DNA of 64,000 nucleotides from Corynebacterium epidermidicanis (GTDB lineage Bacteria; Actinomycetota; Actinomycetes; Mycobacteriales; Mycobacteriaceae): NCBI RefSeq assembly GCF_001021025.1, contig NZ_CP011541.1, positions 930,001 to 994,000 of the forward strand, read 5' to 3'. Shown piece by piece: positions 24,454 to 33,516 of this stretch (position 1 is its first letter; each line of letters starts with the position of its first letter). The notes under the pieces were generated by a model. It saw only the letters and a program-made list of their open reading frames with translations, ran no database searches and was not told where the DNA came from. The position numbers and the translations under genes were made by a program.

Positions 24454-25698
24454 ATGACATACGAACCGCGTAAGTCGTATTCATCCAATTCTCTTAGTCC
24501 GATCGGTGGAGTGGCGCTGCTTTTTGCATCCAACGGCATGATGATCGCTGGCATGCTGCCGTGGTATCCGATGCTGAAGTCGCGCTTCACACTGGATGAT
24601 TCATTATTTGGCCTCCTGGTTGCCTGTGTCGCCGTCGGTTCGCTGCTGTCAATGGGGTTGCCGGCGCGCTTGGTACGCGGACAGGGCCCTCGGTCAAGCA
24701 TCGTGTGGGGCACTTTGTTGATGAGTCTTGCGGTGCAATCGGTGGCGTTGGTGCCCAGCGCGTGGTTTCTCGCCATCGTCTTGCTGGCTGTAGGTTTTCT
24801 CGATCCTTTCGTTGATGTCGCCCAAAATGTTCTGGGTGTCCAAGTCGAGGAAGCTTTTGGCAGGTCCGTGATGTCTTCTTGGCATGCGTGCTGGAGCCTT
24901 GGTGCCGCAGCCTCGGGATTTGTGGGCACCTGGGCGGTGGGGCACGTTCCACTAGCAGCTCATTTGGCCGGAAACAGCGTGCTGTCATTTCTGGTAGCAG
25001 CGTTGGGGTGCGTGATGCTCGGATCACGGTGGGACGGCCAGCCTGGTCAGCCGGCAGATTCCCGCTTAACCGATGCCGCCGGTGATCCAGCCACCCGGCA
25101 AAGTGAATCTGACCCCGACTCTCGATCCCTCGGCGCGAAGACTGCGGTGGGGCGCGTGTTCCCGCTGGCCCTAATTGCGATGAGTGCGATTGGTGTCGAG
25201 GAAATCGCCAATTCTTGGGCAGCGCTTTCAGCACACGAAGTGGCGGGCATACCGGTTGAGCGTGCGGGAGTAGCGCTCACGGTAATGTTCGTGGCGCAGT
25301 GCGTAGGACGATTTGTGGGGGATCCGATGATTAACCGCTTAGGGCGCGAGAACGTCGCCAGGATCGGTGGTGCATCGATCGCCTTAGGGGGCATCATTGT
25401 AATTATGGCAGCAGCGCCCTCGCTGTGGCTGGTGGGGTTAGCTGTCGCCGGTTTTGGCTGCGCAACGATCGTCCCGAGTACCTTCGTGGCGGCCGCGGCG
25501 ATTCCTGGTCTACGCAAGGGCGAGGGGATCACCATCGTATCCTGGTTGATGCGCGTAGGATTCCTCGCCACCTCGCCACTCATCGGGCTGGTCTCCACGG
25601 CAACGTCTTTGCGTGTCGCGCTTGGGATTTTGGTGCTAGCGGGAATCACGATCTTCATTTTTTCGCGCCGTTTGGCCCCAACTGTCCCTCGTGTCTAG
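24454..25698 (+). CDS. Major facilitator superfamily transporter
   Basis: 414 residues, about 12 membrane segments in two blocks separated by a polar loop (about 190-230, GQPGQPADSRLTDAAGDP). Segments resembling the YbjJ/FucP-like subgroup of MFS (SVMSSWHACWSLGAAASGFVG; EEIANSWAALSAHEV) are present. Substrate cannot be predicted. It sits between typA and the LpqW-like gene on the same strand with short gaps. Confidence 0.88.
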   Translation: MTYEPRKSYSSNSLSPIGGVALLFASNGMMIAGMLPWYPMLKSRFTLDDSLFGLLVACVAVGSLLSMGLPARLVRGQGPRSSIVWGTLLMSLAVQSVALVPSAWFLAIVLLAVGFLDPFVDVAQNVLGVQVEEAFGRSVMSSWHACWSLGAAASGFVGTWAVGHVPLAAHLAGNSVLSFLVAALGCVMLGSRWDGQPGQPADSRLTDAAGDPATRQSESDPDSRSLGAKTAVGRVFPLALIAMSAIGVEEIANSWAALSAHEVAGIPVERAGVALTVMFVAQCVGRFVGDPMINRLGRENVARIGGASIALGGIIVIMAAAPSLWLVGLAVAGFGCATIVPSTFVAAAAIPGLRKGEGITIVSWLMRVGFLATSPLIGLVSTATSLRVALGILVLAGITIFIFSRRLAPTVPRV

Positions 25699-25723
25699 GC
25701 ACCCGCCTGGTAATAATTAGGTA

Positions 25724-27310
25724 ATGAAGAACTTACGACGGCTCGCCGGAGTACTCGGGTTGTCCATGCTGTTCGCCTCAGGATGCGCAGCCCACCCCGG
25801 CCCGGCCCCGATCGCGGAGGAACAGCCAGCTGGTTCGACGCAGACTTCTGAGCCAACCCCCGAAGTCCCGGCGGAAAAGAAGAATCGGGACGAAATCGTC
25901 GTAGGTATTGATCCGCTCAAGAACGGTTTTAACCCGCACCTGGTTGCGGACGACACTACGTTCGTCCAATCGCTAGCTAACCTTGTGCTGCCCAGCACAT
26001 TTAACGACGGCCGCCTGAACGACGACATGTTGCTCAGCGCGGAAGAGGTGGCGCCGGCGCCGGGTGTCGCTCAAACCGTGCGTTATCGCATCAACGAGGC
26101 GGCACAGTGGTCGGATGGTGCGCCGATCACAGCCGCTGACTTCACCTATCTTTGGACCGCGTTGCGGGATGAGCCTGCGGGCGTCGATACGGCAGGGTAT
26201 GCCAAGATCGCGAATGTTCGCAGTGAATCGGGCGGCAAGGTGGTCTACGTCGATTTCGCAACAGCCGAGCCGCTGTGGCAGCAGCTTTTCCAGCATTTGC
26301 TACCCAGCCATCTCTTTACGATTGGCACCGATTCTTTTGAAAAAGCTCTCGCCACGACAATCCCCGCCAGCGGTGGGAAGTACATGGTGCGCAATGTTGA
26401 TAGGCGTCGTGGCGTAGTCGAACTCGCGCGCAACGACCGATTTTGGGGCACACAACCTGCCAATGTAGAGCTGCTGACCTTCCGGGAAGTCACCAATACT
26501 TCGCAGGCAGTAGAAATGCTGCGCACCCAGCAAATGGCTTACCTGGACATCAGCCCTACCGAAACCTCGAATGAGGCACTGACTTTGATGGCCGGGGCGC
26601 AAGTCCATACCCGGAGCACGCAACGTCAACTCCAATTGAACTTCAACACCGCGGTACTGGGCGACATCCACCAACGGCAAGCGCTAGCGGGACTCATTGA
26701 TATCCCTCAGGTGGCCCGCCTGGCAGCCGGACGCGCAGCGGAACTTGATATCGCAGCTGCCACGACGCCTGAGCCGGGTTTTCTCGAACAGACAAAAGCC
26801 CAGTTTGGACGCCCCATCCGTATCTCAGCCGATCCGGCTGATGATGAAGCCACTACGGCTGCGCACGTGGTAGCAGCGCGATTGCGCGAAGCAGGTTTCC
26901 AGGTAGAAGTCTTTGCCACTGATTTCACTGATCTCACCCAAAAACGACTCATTGGCAATAACGTCGATCTCAGCCTGTCTTGGGCTCGCGAGCCAGTGAA
27001 CCCGCTGACGGCTGCAACTCAAACTTCGTGCGCCCGTGCCGAAAACCCAACGATGCCCGGCAATTTGAGTAACTATTGCTCCTTCGAGCTTTCGGAGCGC
27101 ATCGCACAATGGGCAGCTGGTGGCGAGCAAGTGGATGTGGCGAAGGAATTGAAAGACCAAGCAGTGGTCATTCCGATCATGAAAGACCGGCGCGTTGAGG
27201 CCCTAGGAAACGGCTTGATCGGACCTAACCAGGGATTTTCCCAATGGCCACGTGGCGCCATGAGTGGACCTATTGATACCGCGGCGATGTGGAAGAAGAA
27301 GGTAGGTTAA
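25724..27310 (+). CDS. lpqW: LpqW-like lipoprotein, ABC substrate-binding family 5
   Basis: 528 residues. Signal peptide with lipobox (FASGC, Cys21), then a Pro/Glu/Thr-rich linker and an SBP family 5 fold (YRINEAAQWSDGAPITAADFTYLW). No permease or ATPase is adjacent. The position just before mshB is that of mycobacterial lpqW and its corynebacterial counterpart, which act in lipomannan/lipoarabinomannan assembly rather than uptake. The LpqW role here is inferred from synteny and fold. Confidence 0.8.
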   Translation: MKNLRRLAGVLGLSMLFASGCAAHPGPAPIAEEQPAGSTQTSEPTPEVPAEKKNRDEIVVGIDPLKNGFNPHLVADDTTFVQSLANLVLPSTFNDGRLNDDMLLSAEEVAPAPGVAQTVRYRINEAAQWSDGAPITAADFTYLWTALRDEPAGVDTAGYAKIANVRSESGGKVVYVDFATAEPLWQQLFQHLLPSHLFTIGTDSFEKALATTIPASGGKYMVRNVDRRRGVVELARNDRFWGTQPANVELLTFREVTNTSQAVEMLRTQQMAYLDISPTETSNEALTLMAGAQVHTRSTQRQLQLNFNTAVLGDIHQRQALAGLIDIPQVARLAAGRAAELDIAAATTPEPGFLEQTKAQFGRPIRISADPADDEATTAAHVVAARLREAGFQVEVFATDFTDLTQKRLIGNNVDLSLSWAREPVNPLTAATQTSCARAENPTMPGNLSNYCSFELSERIAQWAAGGEQVDVAKELKDQAVVIPIMKDRRVEALGNGLIGPNQGFSQWPRGAMSGPIDTAAMWKKKVG

Positions 27311-27316
27311 TTCACC

Positions 27317-28216
27317 ATGGTGTTTCAGAGAGATTTGGTGGGGTTGCGGGTTGTGGCCGTACACGCGCATCCCGATGATGAAGCAATTTGGACGGGCGGT
27401 GCGCTAGCGGAGCTCGCCCAACGCGGGGCAGACGTAACCGTTATCACCTGCACACTCGGGGAGCAAGGAGAGATCATCGGGCAGCCGTATCAGGCCCTCG
27501 TTGCCGATGCCACTGATCAGCTCGGCGGGTTCCGGCTCACTGAACTGCGCCACTCATTGGACCTGCTGGGGGTACACGGCGAATACTTGGGTGGTGCAGC
27601 CCGCTGGCGAGATTCCGGCATGATCGGGGACCCAGCTAATGATCATCCTCGAGCGTTCGTTCATTCGGGCAGCGAGGCTGAGATCCAACTGCTTGAAAGA
27701 TTCAACGCGCTGCGACCACATCTTGTCATCACCTATGGCCCCGACGGTGGGTATGGTCATCCCGACCACATCCGTGCCCACGAAATCGCTCATGCAGCGG
27801 CACAGGCGAGCATTCACCCACCACAGCGGATCCTCTGGGCAGTAACTGCTCGGGGCCCACTGGAACAGGGATTCGCCGAGATTGCAGGCATCCCCGTCGG
27901 TTGGCAACGCGCTGACGACAGCATCGCTGCCGTGGAGACCTTCGACGCCGAAATCCGACTGAGCGACGCCGCGCTGGCCACCAAGTTTGCCGCGATGAAA
28001 GCGCACCCCACCCAGCTGTGGATCGCTGATGGTTCCGTCAGCGATGTCAACCCCCGAGCTGCGGTCGCTTCAATGAGCAGCACGGAGTATGCCATCGCGG
28101 TATTTTGCCTCAGCAACCTCGTGGCCCAGCCATTACTACGCACTGAGCATTACCAGTTAGGGCACGGGGTCCCGCTAAGTGACCCCAGCGATATTACGTC
28201 CGGCTTGGAGTTTTAG
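27317..28216 (+). CDS. mshB: GlcNAc-Ins deacetylase MshB (mycothiol biosynthesis)
   Basis: 299 residues, LmbE/PIG-L fold. The zinc-binding motif AHPDDE is at 17-22 and the second motif HPDH is in GPDGGYGHPDHIRAHE. MshB removes the acetyl group from 1-D-myo-inosityl-2-acetamido-2-deoxy-glucopyranoside, the second specific step to mycothiol, the main thiol of actinobacteria. The start is six bases after the lpqW-like gene. Confidence 0.95.
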   Translation: MVFQRDLVGLRVVAVHAHPDDEAIWTGGALAELAQRGADVTVITCTLGEQGEIIGQPYQALVADATDQLGGFRLTELRHSLDLLGVHGEYLGGAARWRDSGMIGDPANDHPRAFVHSGSEAEIQLLERFNALRPHLVITYGPDGGYGHPDHIRAHEIAHAAAQASIHPPQRILWAVTARGPLEQGFAEIAGIPVGWQRADDSIAAVETFDAEIRLSDAALATKFAAMKAHPTQLWIADGSVSDVNPRAAVASMSSTEYAIAVFCLSNLVAQPLLRTEHYQLGHGVPLSDPSDITSGLEF

Positions 28217-28612
28217 GTGCGTTACGTTAACAAGGATTTCAGTCGAGCAGAAGCGGCCTTTGGCCTGTTTTGGCTGGCCTTAGGCGCTTTGTTATCCGTG
28301 TTGTTGGAGGTCGTGTACTTGGGCACTTGGATCACCTTGCCAGGCGGCAAAGCGATAGCCTTCCCATACCCAATTCTGATAGCACTGCTTTTTAATGCCG
28401 TGTTATCTAAGACCGCGCGCCTATGGACCGACCGGATAGCCATCGCAGCCCTGCCGTTGTGGGTATGGATTCTGGGGTTTTGTGGCCTGACTTTTACCAC
28501 GGCCCTGTCTGGGGATATTCTAGTGGGACCCAACCCTCGAAGCCTGCTGCTGTTGTTAGCAGGCTTGGCCGGGGGTGCATGGCCACTTCTTAAGCCCCAA
28601 GTGGCACAATAG
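28217..28612 (+). CDS. Small integral membrane protein (Rv1171-like position)
   Basis: 131 residues with four hydrophobic helices and no recognised motif. GTG start directly after the mshB stop (TAGGTG), so it is translationally coupled. Mycobacteria have a comparable small membrane protein gene next to mshB. Function unknown. Confidence 0.8.
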   Translation: MRYVNKDFSRAEAAFGLFWLALGALLSVLLEVVYLGTWITLPGGKAIAFPYPILIALLFNAVLSKTARLWTDRIAIAALPLWVWILGFCGLTFTTALSGDILVGPNPRSLLLLLAGLAGGAWPLLKPQVAQ

Positions 28613-28699
28613 AAATCAAGTTTTGGGCTGCCTTGGCAATCGTGGCAAGGCTCGTCCGCAGCTACCACCCAATCTAAAAGCGGAGATGGAAAGAAGCTT

Positions 28700-29023
28700 A
28701 TGACTTACACAATCGCACAGCCGTGTGTCGACGTCATGGATCGCGCCTGCGTCGAAGAATGCCCCGTGGACTGTATCTACGAAGGCAAGCGCATGCTCTA
28801 CATCCACCCAGATGAATGCGTAGACTGCGGTGCTTGCGAACCAGTGTGCCCTGTGGAAGCAATCTTCTACGAGGATGACGTACCAGACGAGTGGATTGAC
28901 TACAACGACGCCAACGCTGCCTTCTTCGATGAGCTCGGCTCACCGGGTGGCGCCGCCAAGCTGGGAGCACAAGATTTCGACGCCGAACTCGTCGCAAAGC
29001 TGCCTCCACAGGTCAGCGAGTAA
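28700..29023 (+). CDS. fdxC: 7Fe ferredoxin FdxC/FdxA
   Basis: 107 residues. Cysteines at 9, 17, 21, 25, 40, 43, 46 and 50 give the pattern of a [3Fe-4S][4Fe-4S] actinobacterial ferredoxin ([12 protein letters not shown] for the 4Fe cluster). It is an electron carrier in the cytoplasm. The acidic C-terminal extension is typical. GGAAAG lies before the ATG. The gene ends two bases before the dapC start, as in other mycolata. Confidence 0.95.
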   Translation: MTYTIAQPCVDVMDRACVEECPVDCIYEGKRMLYIHPDECVDCGACEPVCPVEAIFYEDDVPDEWIDYNDANAAFFDELGSPGGAAKLGAQDFDAELVAKLPPQVSE

Positions 29024-29024
29024 C

Positions 29025-30146
29025 ATGCCCGCCCGCCCGCGCGAACCGCTCCACACGCTCCTGCCGGAATTCCCGTGGGACACGCTTGTCGACGCCACCG
29101 CGCTCGCCCAGCGTCATCCCCAAGGATTCGTGGATTTGTCGATCGGGGCGCCGATTGATGAGGTCGCGCCTGGCACACAACTCGCGTTGGCGGAAGCCGC
29201 TGCCGAGCCGGGATACCCGCCGACAACCGGCACGCCTGAACTGTTGACCGCCTGTGTGGATTGGTTGTCCCGAGTCCACTCGGTGACAGGTTTGGACGCT
29301 GACTTCATCCAACCCGTCGTGGGCACCAAAGAAGCGGTTGCTTCGCTGCCTTGGATTCTAGGCATCGGGCCGGGGCACAAGGTGGTCATCCCTGAGATTG
29401 CCTACCCTACGTATGAAGTGGCTGCTCGAGCTGCTGGGGCGGATATCCTGCGTGCTGATTCCCTCACCCAATTGGGGCCGCTTACTCCTTCGTTGATGTT
29501 TATCAACACGCCGTCGAACCCCACCGGGGCTGTCCTAGGTATCGATCACCTGCGGAAGGTTGTCAGCTGGGCGCAGCACAGGGGAGTGATCGTAGTATCC
29601 GACGAGTGCTATCTCGGCCTCGGGTGGTACGACAACAACCCGCCAGTTTCAATCCTCGACCCGCGCGTCAATGAAGGCAACCTCACTGGCCTGCTCGCGC
29701 TGCATTCGCTGTCGAAGTCGCATAATCTCGCCTCCTATCGCTTCGGATTTTTTGCCGGCGATCCGGCACTTATTACCGAGATCGCGCAGGCCCGCAAGCA
29801 TCTGGGCGCGATGGTGCCTTGGGCAGTACAACAGGCCGCGACGGTGGCACTGGCAGACGACGTTTCAGCACAGATTCAGCGACTCCGCTATGCGCGACGC
29901 CGTGCGGTGCTGATGCGCTCGTTGATCGAGGCTGGTTTCCGGATTGATCACTCCGAGGCAGGCCTATATCTGTGGGCGACCAGGGATGAACCAGGCCGGG
30001 AAAGCGTTATGTGGCTGGCGGAGCGAGGGATCCTCGCCGCGCCCGGCGAGTTTTATGGAGTTCGCGGGGAAAACTACGTGCGGTTGTCGCTCACTGCTTC
30101 AGACGAGGACATCCTCGCCGCTGCAGACCGCATCGCCGCTGAATAG
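29025..30146 (+). CDS. dapC: Succinyldiaminopimelate transaminase DapC
   Basis: 373 residues, class I/II PLP aminotransferase fold. Landmarks are NTPSNPTGAV, the PLP-contacting DECY (193-196) and the Schiff-base Lys231 in SLSKSHNLASYRFG. DapC converts N-succinyl-2-amino-6-ketopimelate to N-succinyl-LL-diaminopimelate in lysine and cell-wall DAP synthesis. ATG 29025 fits the fdxC-dapC junction; the longer open frame upstream overlaps fdxC and is not used. Confidence 0.93.
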   Translation: MPARPREPLHTLLPEFPWDTLVDATALAQRHPQGFVDLSIGAPIDEVAPGTQLALAEAAAEPGYPPTTGTPELLTACVDWLSRVHSVTGLDADFIQPVVGTKEAVASLPWILGIGPGHKVVIPEIAYPTYEVAARAAGADILRADSLTQLGPLTPSLMFINTPSNPTGAVLGIDHLRKVVSWAQHRGVIVVSDECYLGLGWYDNNPPVSILDPRVNEGNLTGLLALHSLSKSHNLASYRFGFFAGDPALITEIAQARKHLGAMVPWAVQQAATVALADDVSAQIQRLRYARRRAVLMRSLIEAGFRIDHSEAGLYLWATRDEPGRESVMWLAERGILAAPGEFYGVRGENYVRLSLTASDEDILAAADRIAAE

Positions 30147-30158
30147 CTGGTATCGACG

Positions 30159-31019
30159 GTGCGGCGCAGCCCCATCTCGGCTCGGGAGGGAATTTCTCCG
30201 CAAAAGACGATGTTGTCCGGGCGTGTCCCGGACTCTCCGGTGTTCTATGCGGGACGGGCGGGGGACAGCCCATTTCAGTTTGGGGAAATCATCCCTGCAG
30301 GCACAGTTTTGGTAAAGCCGGTTTTGGCATGGTTTCATCCCGATACGGCTCATGAAGCTGCTATCCCGTTTGACTATGCGGTGGTTGGTACGGCTGCGGG
30401 ACTGGTGGTCGTCGATAAGCCCTGCTTTTTGCCCGCTACCAGTAATGGTCGGCTGGTCCGTGAAACCGTACAGACCCGGCTGCGCGTGCGCTACCGCAAT
30501 CCCGACATCGTGCCGGTGCACCGGTTGGACAGATTAACGTGCGGGTTGCTGGCATGCGCCACGGATGTCGCAGCTCGGGGGTTTTATCAGCAACAGTTTG
30601 CGGAGCGAACAGCGCGAAAGACTTATCGGGCTCGGTTGTGCGCTGAGCCAGGCATCGGCTCGGAGTGGCAGGAAATCGTTCTGCCCATGCGTCGGGTTCC
30701 TGGGCAGCGAGCGGTTGAAGTGGCAGTAGGCGGGGTGGAGACTCGTACCCACGTGCGGGCGTTGGATTCTCGTTTGGTGGAGCTGCAGCCGCTGACCGGC
30801 TTCACTCATCAGCTCCGTGTGGTGTGCGCATATTTGGGCGCACCAATTGAAGGGGATGATACGTACCCGGTTGATGTTGGGCTACAACTTCATAACTATT
30901 CAACGCCAATGAAACTTTGTGCAACCCGGCTTGAGCTGCGGGAATGGGGGTCGGATCGTCGATTGGTGTGGACTTCGCCACGTGTGGCTGAGTCGGATTT
31001 TCGTGTCTCTCGGGAGTAG
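30159..31019 (+). CDS. RluA-family RNA pseudouridine synthase
   Basis: 286 residues. Core motif HRLDRLTCGLL holds the catalytic Asp; VVVDKPCFLPATSNG and LTGFTHQLRVVCAYLG are the other RluA-family blocks. A basic N-terminal segment before the core lacks a clear S4 domain. Target RNA unknown. GTG start; 12 bases from dapC, so probably in the same transcript. Position 110 or so reads RLTCG where RxTSG is common, a mild deviation. Confidence 0.88.
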   Translation: MRRSPISAREGISPQKTMLSGRVPDSPVFYAGRAGDSPFQFGEIIPAGTVLVKPVLAWFHPDTAHEAAIPFDYAVVGTAAGLVVVDKPCFLPATSNGRLVRETVQTRLRVRYRNPDIVPVHRLDRLTCGLLACATDVAARGFYQQQFAERTARKTYRARLCAEPGIGSEWQEIVLPMRRVPGQRAVEVAVGGVETRTHVRALDSRLVELQPLTGFTHQLRVVCAYLGAPIEGDDTYPVDVGLQLHNYSTPMKLCATRLELREWGSDRRLVWTSPRVAESDFRVSRE

Positions 31020-31072
31020 GATCATTCAGATATGTCCGCAGTTGTTTATGTGTGTAGCAAAGTTGAGTCCCG

Positions 31073-31639
31073 TTGAGCACAGCCCGTCCGGTTTTTAGTG
31101 AGAGATTTCTGACGAACTCTCGCCAGTTCATCATGTTCGGTATCGTCGGTGGATCCGGCGCGGTCGTCAACATGGTGGTCGTTTTCCTGGTGTCCAAATT
31201 CTTCCTTTACACCGGAGGCCCGGCCTACGACGACGCCTTGCTGAACATTGCGGGGACCCGGTTTAACATCCGCGGGTACCACTTGTTCCAGACGATTGCC
31301 TTCCTGGTGGCCAACATCTGGAATTACCAGCTCAACCGCACGTGGACGTTTGGCAAACTAGAAAAGCGTAGTTGGCTGCGTGGGTTCTTCCCATTTTTGG
31401 CCACAGGTATCGTGGCGTTCCTGGTGCAAATTTCGGTGGCCACAGCGTTGATCAACCACACTTCGGTGTTTGCGCTCCCCGAGATTCTGGACGATACCTC
31501 TGGGCTGCGCAGTCGCCTTTATTGGGGTACCGCCCTGTCGATTCTCATTGCCATGCCGGTCAACTTCATCATCAATAAGCTGTGGGCTTTTCGCGCGAAA
31601 AAACCGACCCAGATTGTCGCGCAATCTGAGCCGGTGTAA
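31073..31639 (+). CDS. GtrA family membrane protein
   Basis: 188 residues with four transmembrane helices in the GtrA/DPMS arrangement (QFIMFGIVGGSGAVVNM; NIWNYQLNRTWTF; NFIINKLWAFR). GtrA proteins assist transfer of polyprenyl-linked sugars or bind glycosyl carriers in cell-envelope synthesis. TTG start, the first possible in this frame (a TGA lies three codons upstream). It converges on the membrane-protein/HTH pair with a seven-base gap. Confidence 0.87.
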   Translation: MSTARPVFSERFLTNSRQFIMFGIVGGSGAVVNMVVVFLVSKFFLYTGGPAYDDALLNIAGTRFNIRGYHLFQTIAFLVANIWNYQLNRTWTFGKLEKRSWLRGFFPFLATGIVAFLVQISVATALINHTSVFALPEILDDTSGLRSRLYWGTALSILIAMPVNFIINKLWAFRAKKPTQIVAQSEPV

Positions 31640-31646
31640 ATTTGCG

Positions 31647-32123
31647 CTAGTCTTCTTCGTTGCTGGCTAATCGACGTTCGTCGCGGGCCCGCTGCGCTTT
31701 GGAAATCAACGGTAGTGCTACGAGCGCGGCGACCACGCCGACGATTGCGCCCACAAAAGTGGGAGTTTGTGCGAGCAGTGGGGTATCTTTTCCGAGCCCC
31801 AGGATCCAAGCCGCCAAAGTGACACCTAGGAATACCCATTCGATAGCCTTCAGGTGGCTGAGATTCCTCAATTGGGGAGTGGGGATCCGGGTGCGCATCC
31901 AACGGCTGGCGATGAACCCACCCAATGCGGTAGGGATGAGCGCGAGGAATGAAAAATAGGCTGCCTGCCCCGGAATGATCCAGGCCAGTGCCGCTGCGAG
32001 CACAATGTTGGAGTAGTTTGCCCAGAAGAAAGCGACAGTATCGGCGCGATGTGCCACGCTGCGCTCAAACTCGTCTTGGTAGTAGTTCTCGGTGCGCTTG
32101 ATGATGGTGTCATTGATGCTCAT
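31647..32123 (-). CDS. Membrane protein paired with an HTH regulator
   Basis: 158 residues with four to five hydrophobic helices in two pairs (FFWANYSNIVLAAALAWIIPG; YFSFLALIPTALGGFIAS; WVFLGVTLAAWILGLG; VGAIVGVVAALVALPLI) and charged ends. It is the partner often found after small YozG-type regulators in Gram-positives. Function unknown. Five bases separate it from the HTH gene, so they form an operon from one promoter. Confidence 0.8.
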   Translation of the reverse strand: MSINDTIIKRTENYYQDEFERSVAHRADTVAFFWANYSNIVLAAALAWIIPGQAAYFSFLALIPTALGGFIASRWMRTRIPTPQLRNLSHLKAIEWVFLGVTLAAWILGLGKDTPLLAQTPTFVGAIVGVVAALVALPLISKAQRARDERRLASNEED

Positions 32124-32128
32124 GGTTC

Positions 32129-32350
32129 TTATGCTCCTTCGTTGGTTTCTGGTGCAAAGACCTCTTCGACGGTCTTTTTAAAGACTCGACAAATATCGAG
32201 TGCTAGGTGCACGGAGGGGGAGTAGTTCCCTTTTTCGATGTTGGCGATTGTTTGGCGTGAGACTCCCACCGCGTCGGCGAGCTCCTGCTGGGATAACTCG
32301 TTCCATCGCCGCAACTTGCGAACAAGATTCTGGTGCGTCGCTTCATCCAT
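32129..32350 (-). CDS. Xre-family HTH regulator (YozG-like)
   Basis: 73 residues, a single HTH_3 domain (SQQELADAVGVSRQTIANIEKGNYSPSVHLAL) as in the short YozG-like regulators. It probably represses its own operon: a 40-bp palindrome covers the promoter, with transcription start predicted about 33 bases before the ATG. No second domain, so the signal sensed is unknown and may come via the membrane partner. Confidence 0.9.
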   Translation of the reverse strand: MDEATHQNLVRKLRRWNELSQQELADAVGVSRQTIANIEKGNYSPSVHLALDICRVFKKTVEEVFAPETNEGA

Positions 32351-32380
32351 TCTGTTCTCATTTTCTATGTTGTGTGCCTT

Positions 32381-32420
32381 ACTTGATGTAGTGTAAATGA
32401 TTCTTTACATTACGTCAAGT
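32381..32420. promoter_or_regulatory. 40-bp palindromic operator with symmetrical divergent promoters
   Basis: Sixteen of the 20 base pairs of the palindrome are symmetric (axis at 32400/32401). The minus strand reads TTGACG, 17 bases, TACACT, driving the HTH gene. By symmetry the plus strand reads TTGATG, 17 bases, TACATT, firing towards palindromic repeat copy B. A dimer of the HTH protein is the obvious candidate ligand. Confidence 0.75.
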
Positions 32421-32489
32421 AGAATTGGTGAAAAGTAGGTTTTGCTTGGCGGAGGCGATGTATGCGAGCTGGGCCGACATGAAGAATCG

Positions 32490-32667
32490 CAGGTTAAGAA
32501 GTGAAGAGTGTGTCGGGTTGGCGTTTCGCCGGCCGCATGTTTTAGCTGCACGAGTGCTAGGTCGTACTTCCGTGGTAGTACTCCTGCCAAGATCGGCGAT
32601 TTTTGATGAAAAAACGCTCGCGTCGGTAGTGCTCCTACTTTGGAAGTACTGACTAGCACTTGTGCAG
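32490..32667. repeat. Dispersed palindromic repeat, copy B
   Basis: 26-bp arms at 32546-32571 and 32642-32667 match as inverted repeats at 22 positions. The arm and about 55 bases to its left (GAAGAGTGTGTC..., CGCCGGC, GCTGCAC) resemble copy C. The centre holds GGCGATTTTTGATGAA, like the T-rich centre of the other copies. It is more diverged than copies A and C. Confidence 0.8.
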
Positions 32668-33144
32668 CCCCATGGGCCCCAAGGGCCCAAGAGAACCAGA
32701 TAGAGCCAGGAAGAACCATCCGAAAACTTGGATACGCAAAAACACGTGCGTCCACTCGGAGGAGCGACACCGCAAGCGATCTGGTAAACCAGTTCCTTTG
32801 ATTGCGTCAAAACGGCGACTTAGCTGAGTCCGCGGTGTCCCCAGCAGTAGCGCCTGCTCATGAGGCGATCGCAGCACGTGACATAGTGATAATCCAGTCG
32901 TGCAACTGGCGAAATGTCGCTTCATTCTTTGCGCCGACCTGCGTGCTCCGGTTGGTGGAAGCGCCACAAGTCTCACTGCTACACCGAACCACCCCACTAC
33001 GAGCACAAAACGCGGTATTGATCGTGTTGAGGGCGGTTATTGCTCGGCGGGTGCGATAAACCCTGGTTTTAGTGTGCTTGAAGTTGGAGTACCACGATGC
33101 GCGGTTCCTTTATGACGAAGCGAAACGAACTACTGAGCAGCTGG
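32668..33144. other. Intergenic region without a supported gene
   Basis: Frames of 60-117 codons exist on both strands, but none has a family signature, a good ribosome-binding site or plausible composition. GGGCCCC/GGGCCC tracts occur near 32672-32690. It may hold decayed sequence next to the repeat element. Confidence 0.5.
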
Positions 33145-33345
33145 CTACTTGTCAGCATCATCGATCGCTCGGGCGGCAGACCTGGCGACAAAGTACGCCA
33201 AAACCCCAAAAACCACTGCGATGAGTACTAGTTCAATCTCACCGATATTCAGCCCCGTGTGCTGGGTTACAAACGGCAGAATGAGACCAGGTAGGACGAG
33301 AAAAACAAGGAGAAAAACTGCCACGAATACAAATGATTTCTTCAT
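33145..33345 (-). CDS. Small two-helix membrane protein
   Basis: 66 residues from ATG 33345 (GAAAG four bases upstream): two hydrophobic helices (FVFVAVFLLVFLVLPGLILPF; IELVLIAVVFGVLAYFVA) and a short charged end ARSAARAIDDADK. No recognised family. The open frame extends upstream to 33426 without support for a start there. Confidence 0.65.
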   Translation of the reverse strand: MKKSFVFVAVFLLVFLVLPGLILPFVTQHTGLNIGEIELVLIAVVFGVLAYFVARSAARAIDDADK

Positions 33346-33516
33346 ACTTTCTTTGCCCTTGAAACGGTCTGAGTTGGCTAAACGAACCGTGCGTTTGCAT
33401 AGCGTTAGAGCCAGCCTAACAGGCATGTCGGCATCCGCACATGAAGCTCAAATCCAACTCTGGGCGCAGCAAATACCCGCCGAGGCTTATCGACGGGCTA
33501 GTGCAGCAGAGAAAGT

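Noticed and set aside
32425-32810. Frames of 75-131 codons around palindromic copy B
   Set aside because: They arise from the repeat element and have no family match or start signals.
33401-33421. Possible DtxR-like site (TTAGGCTGGCTCTAA on the minus strand)
   Set aside because: Spacing and central bases differ from the consensus; it would need an insertion to align.
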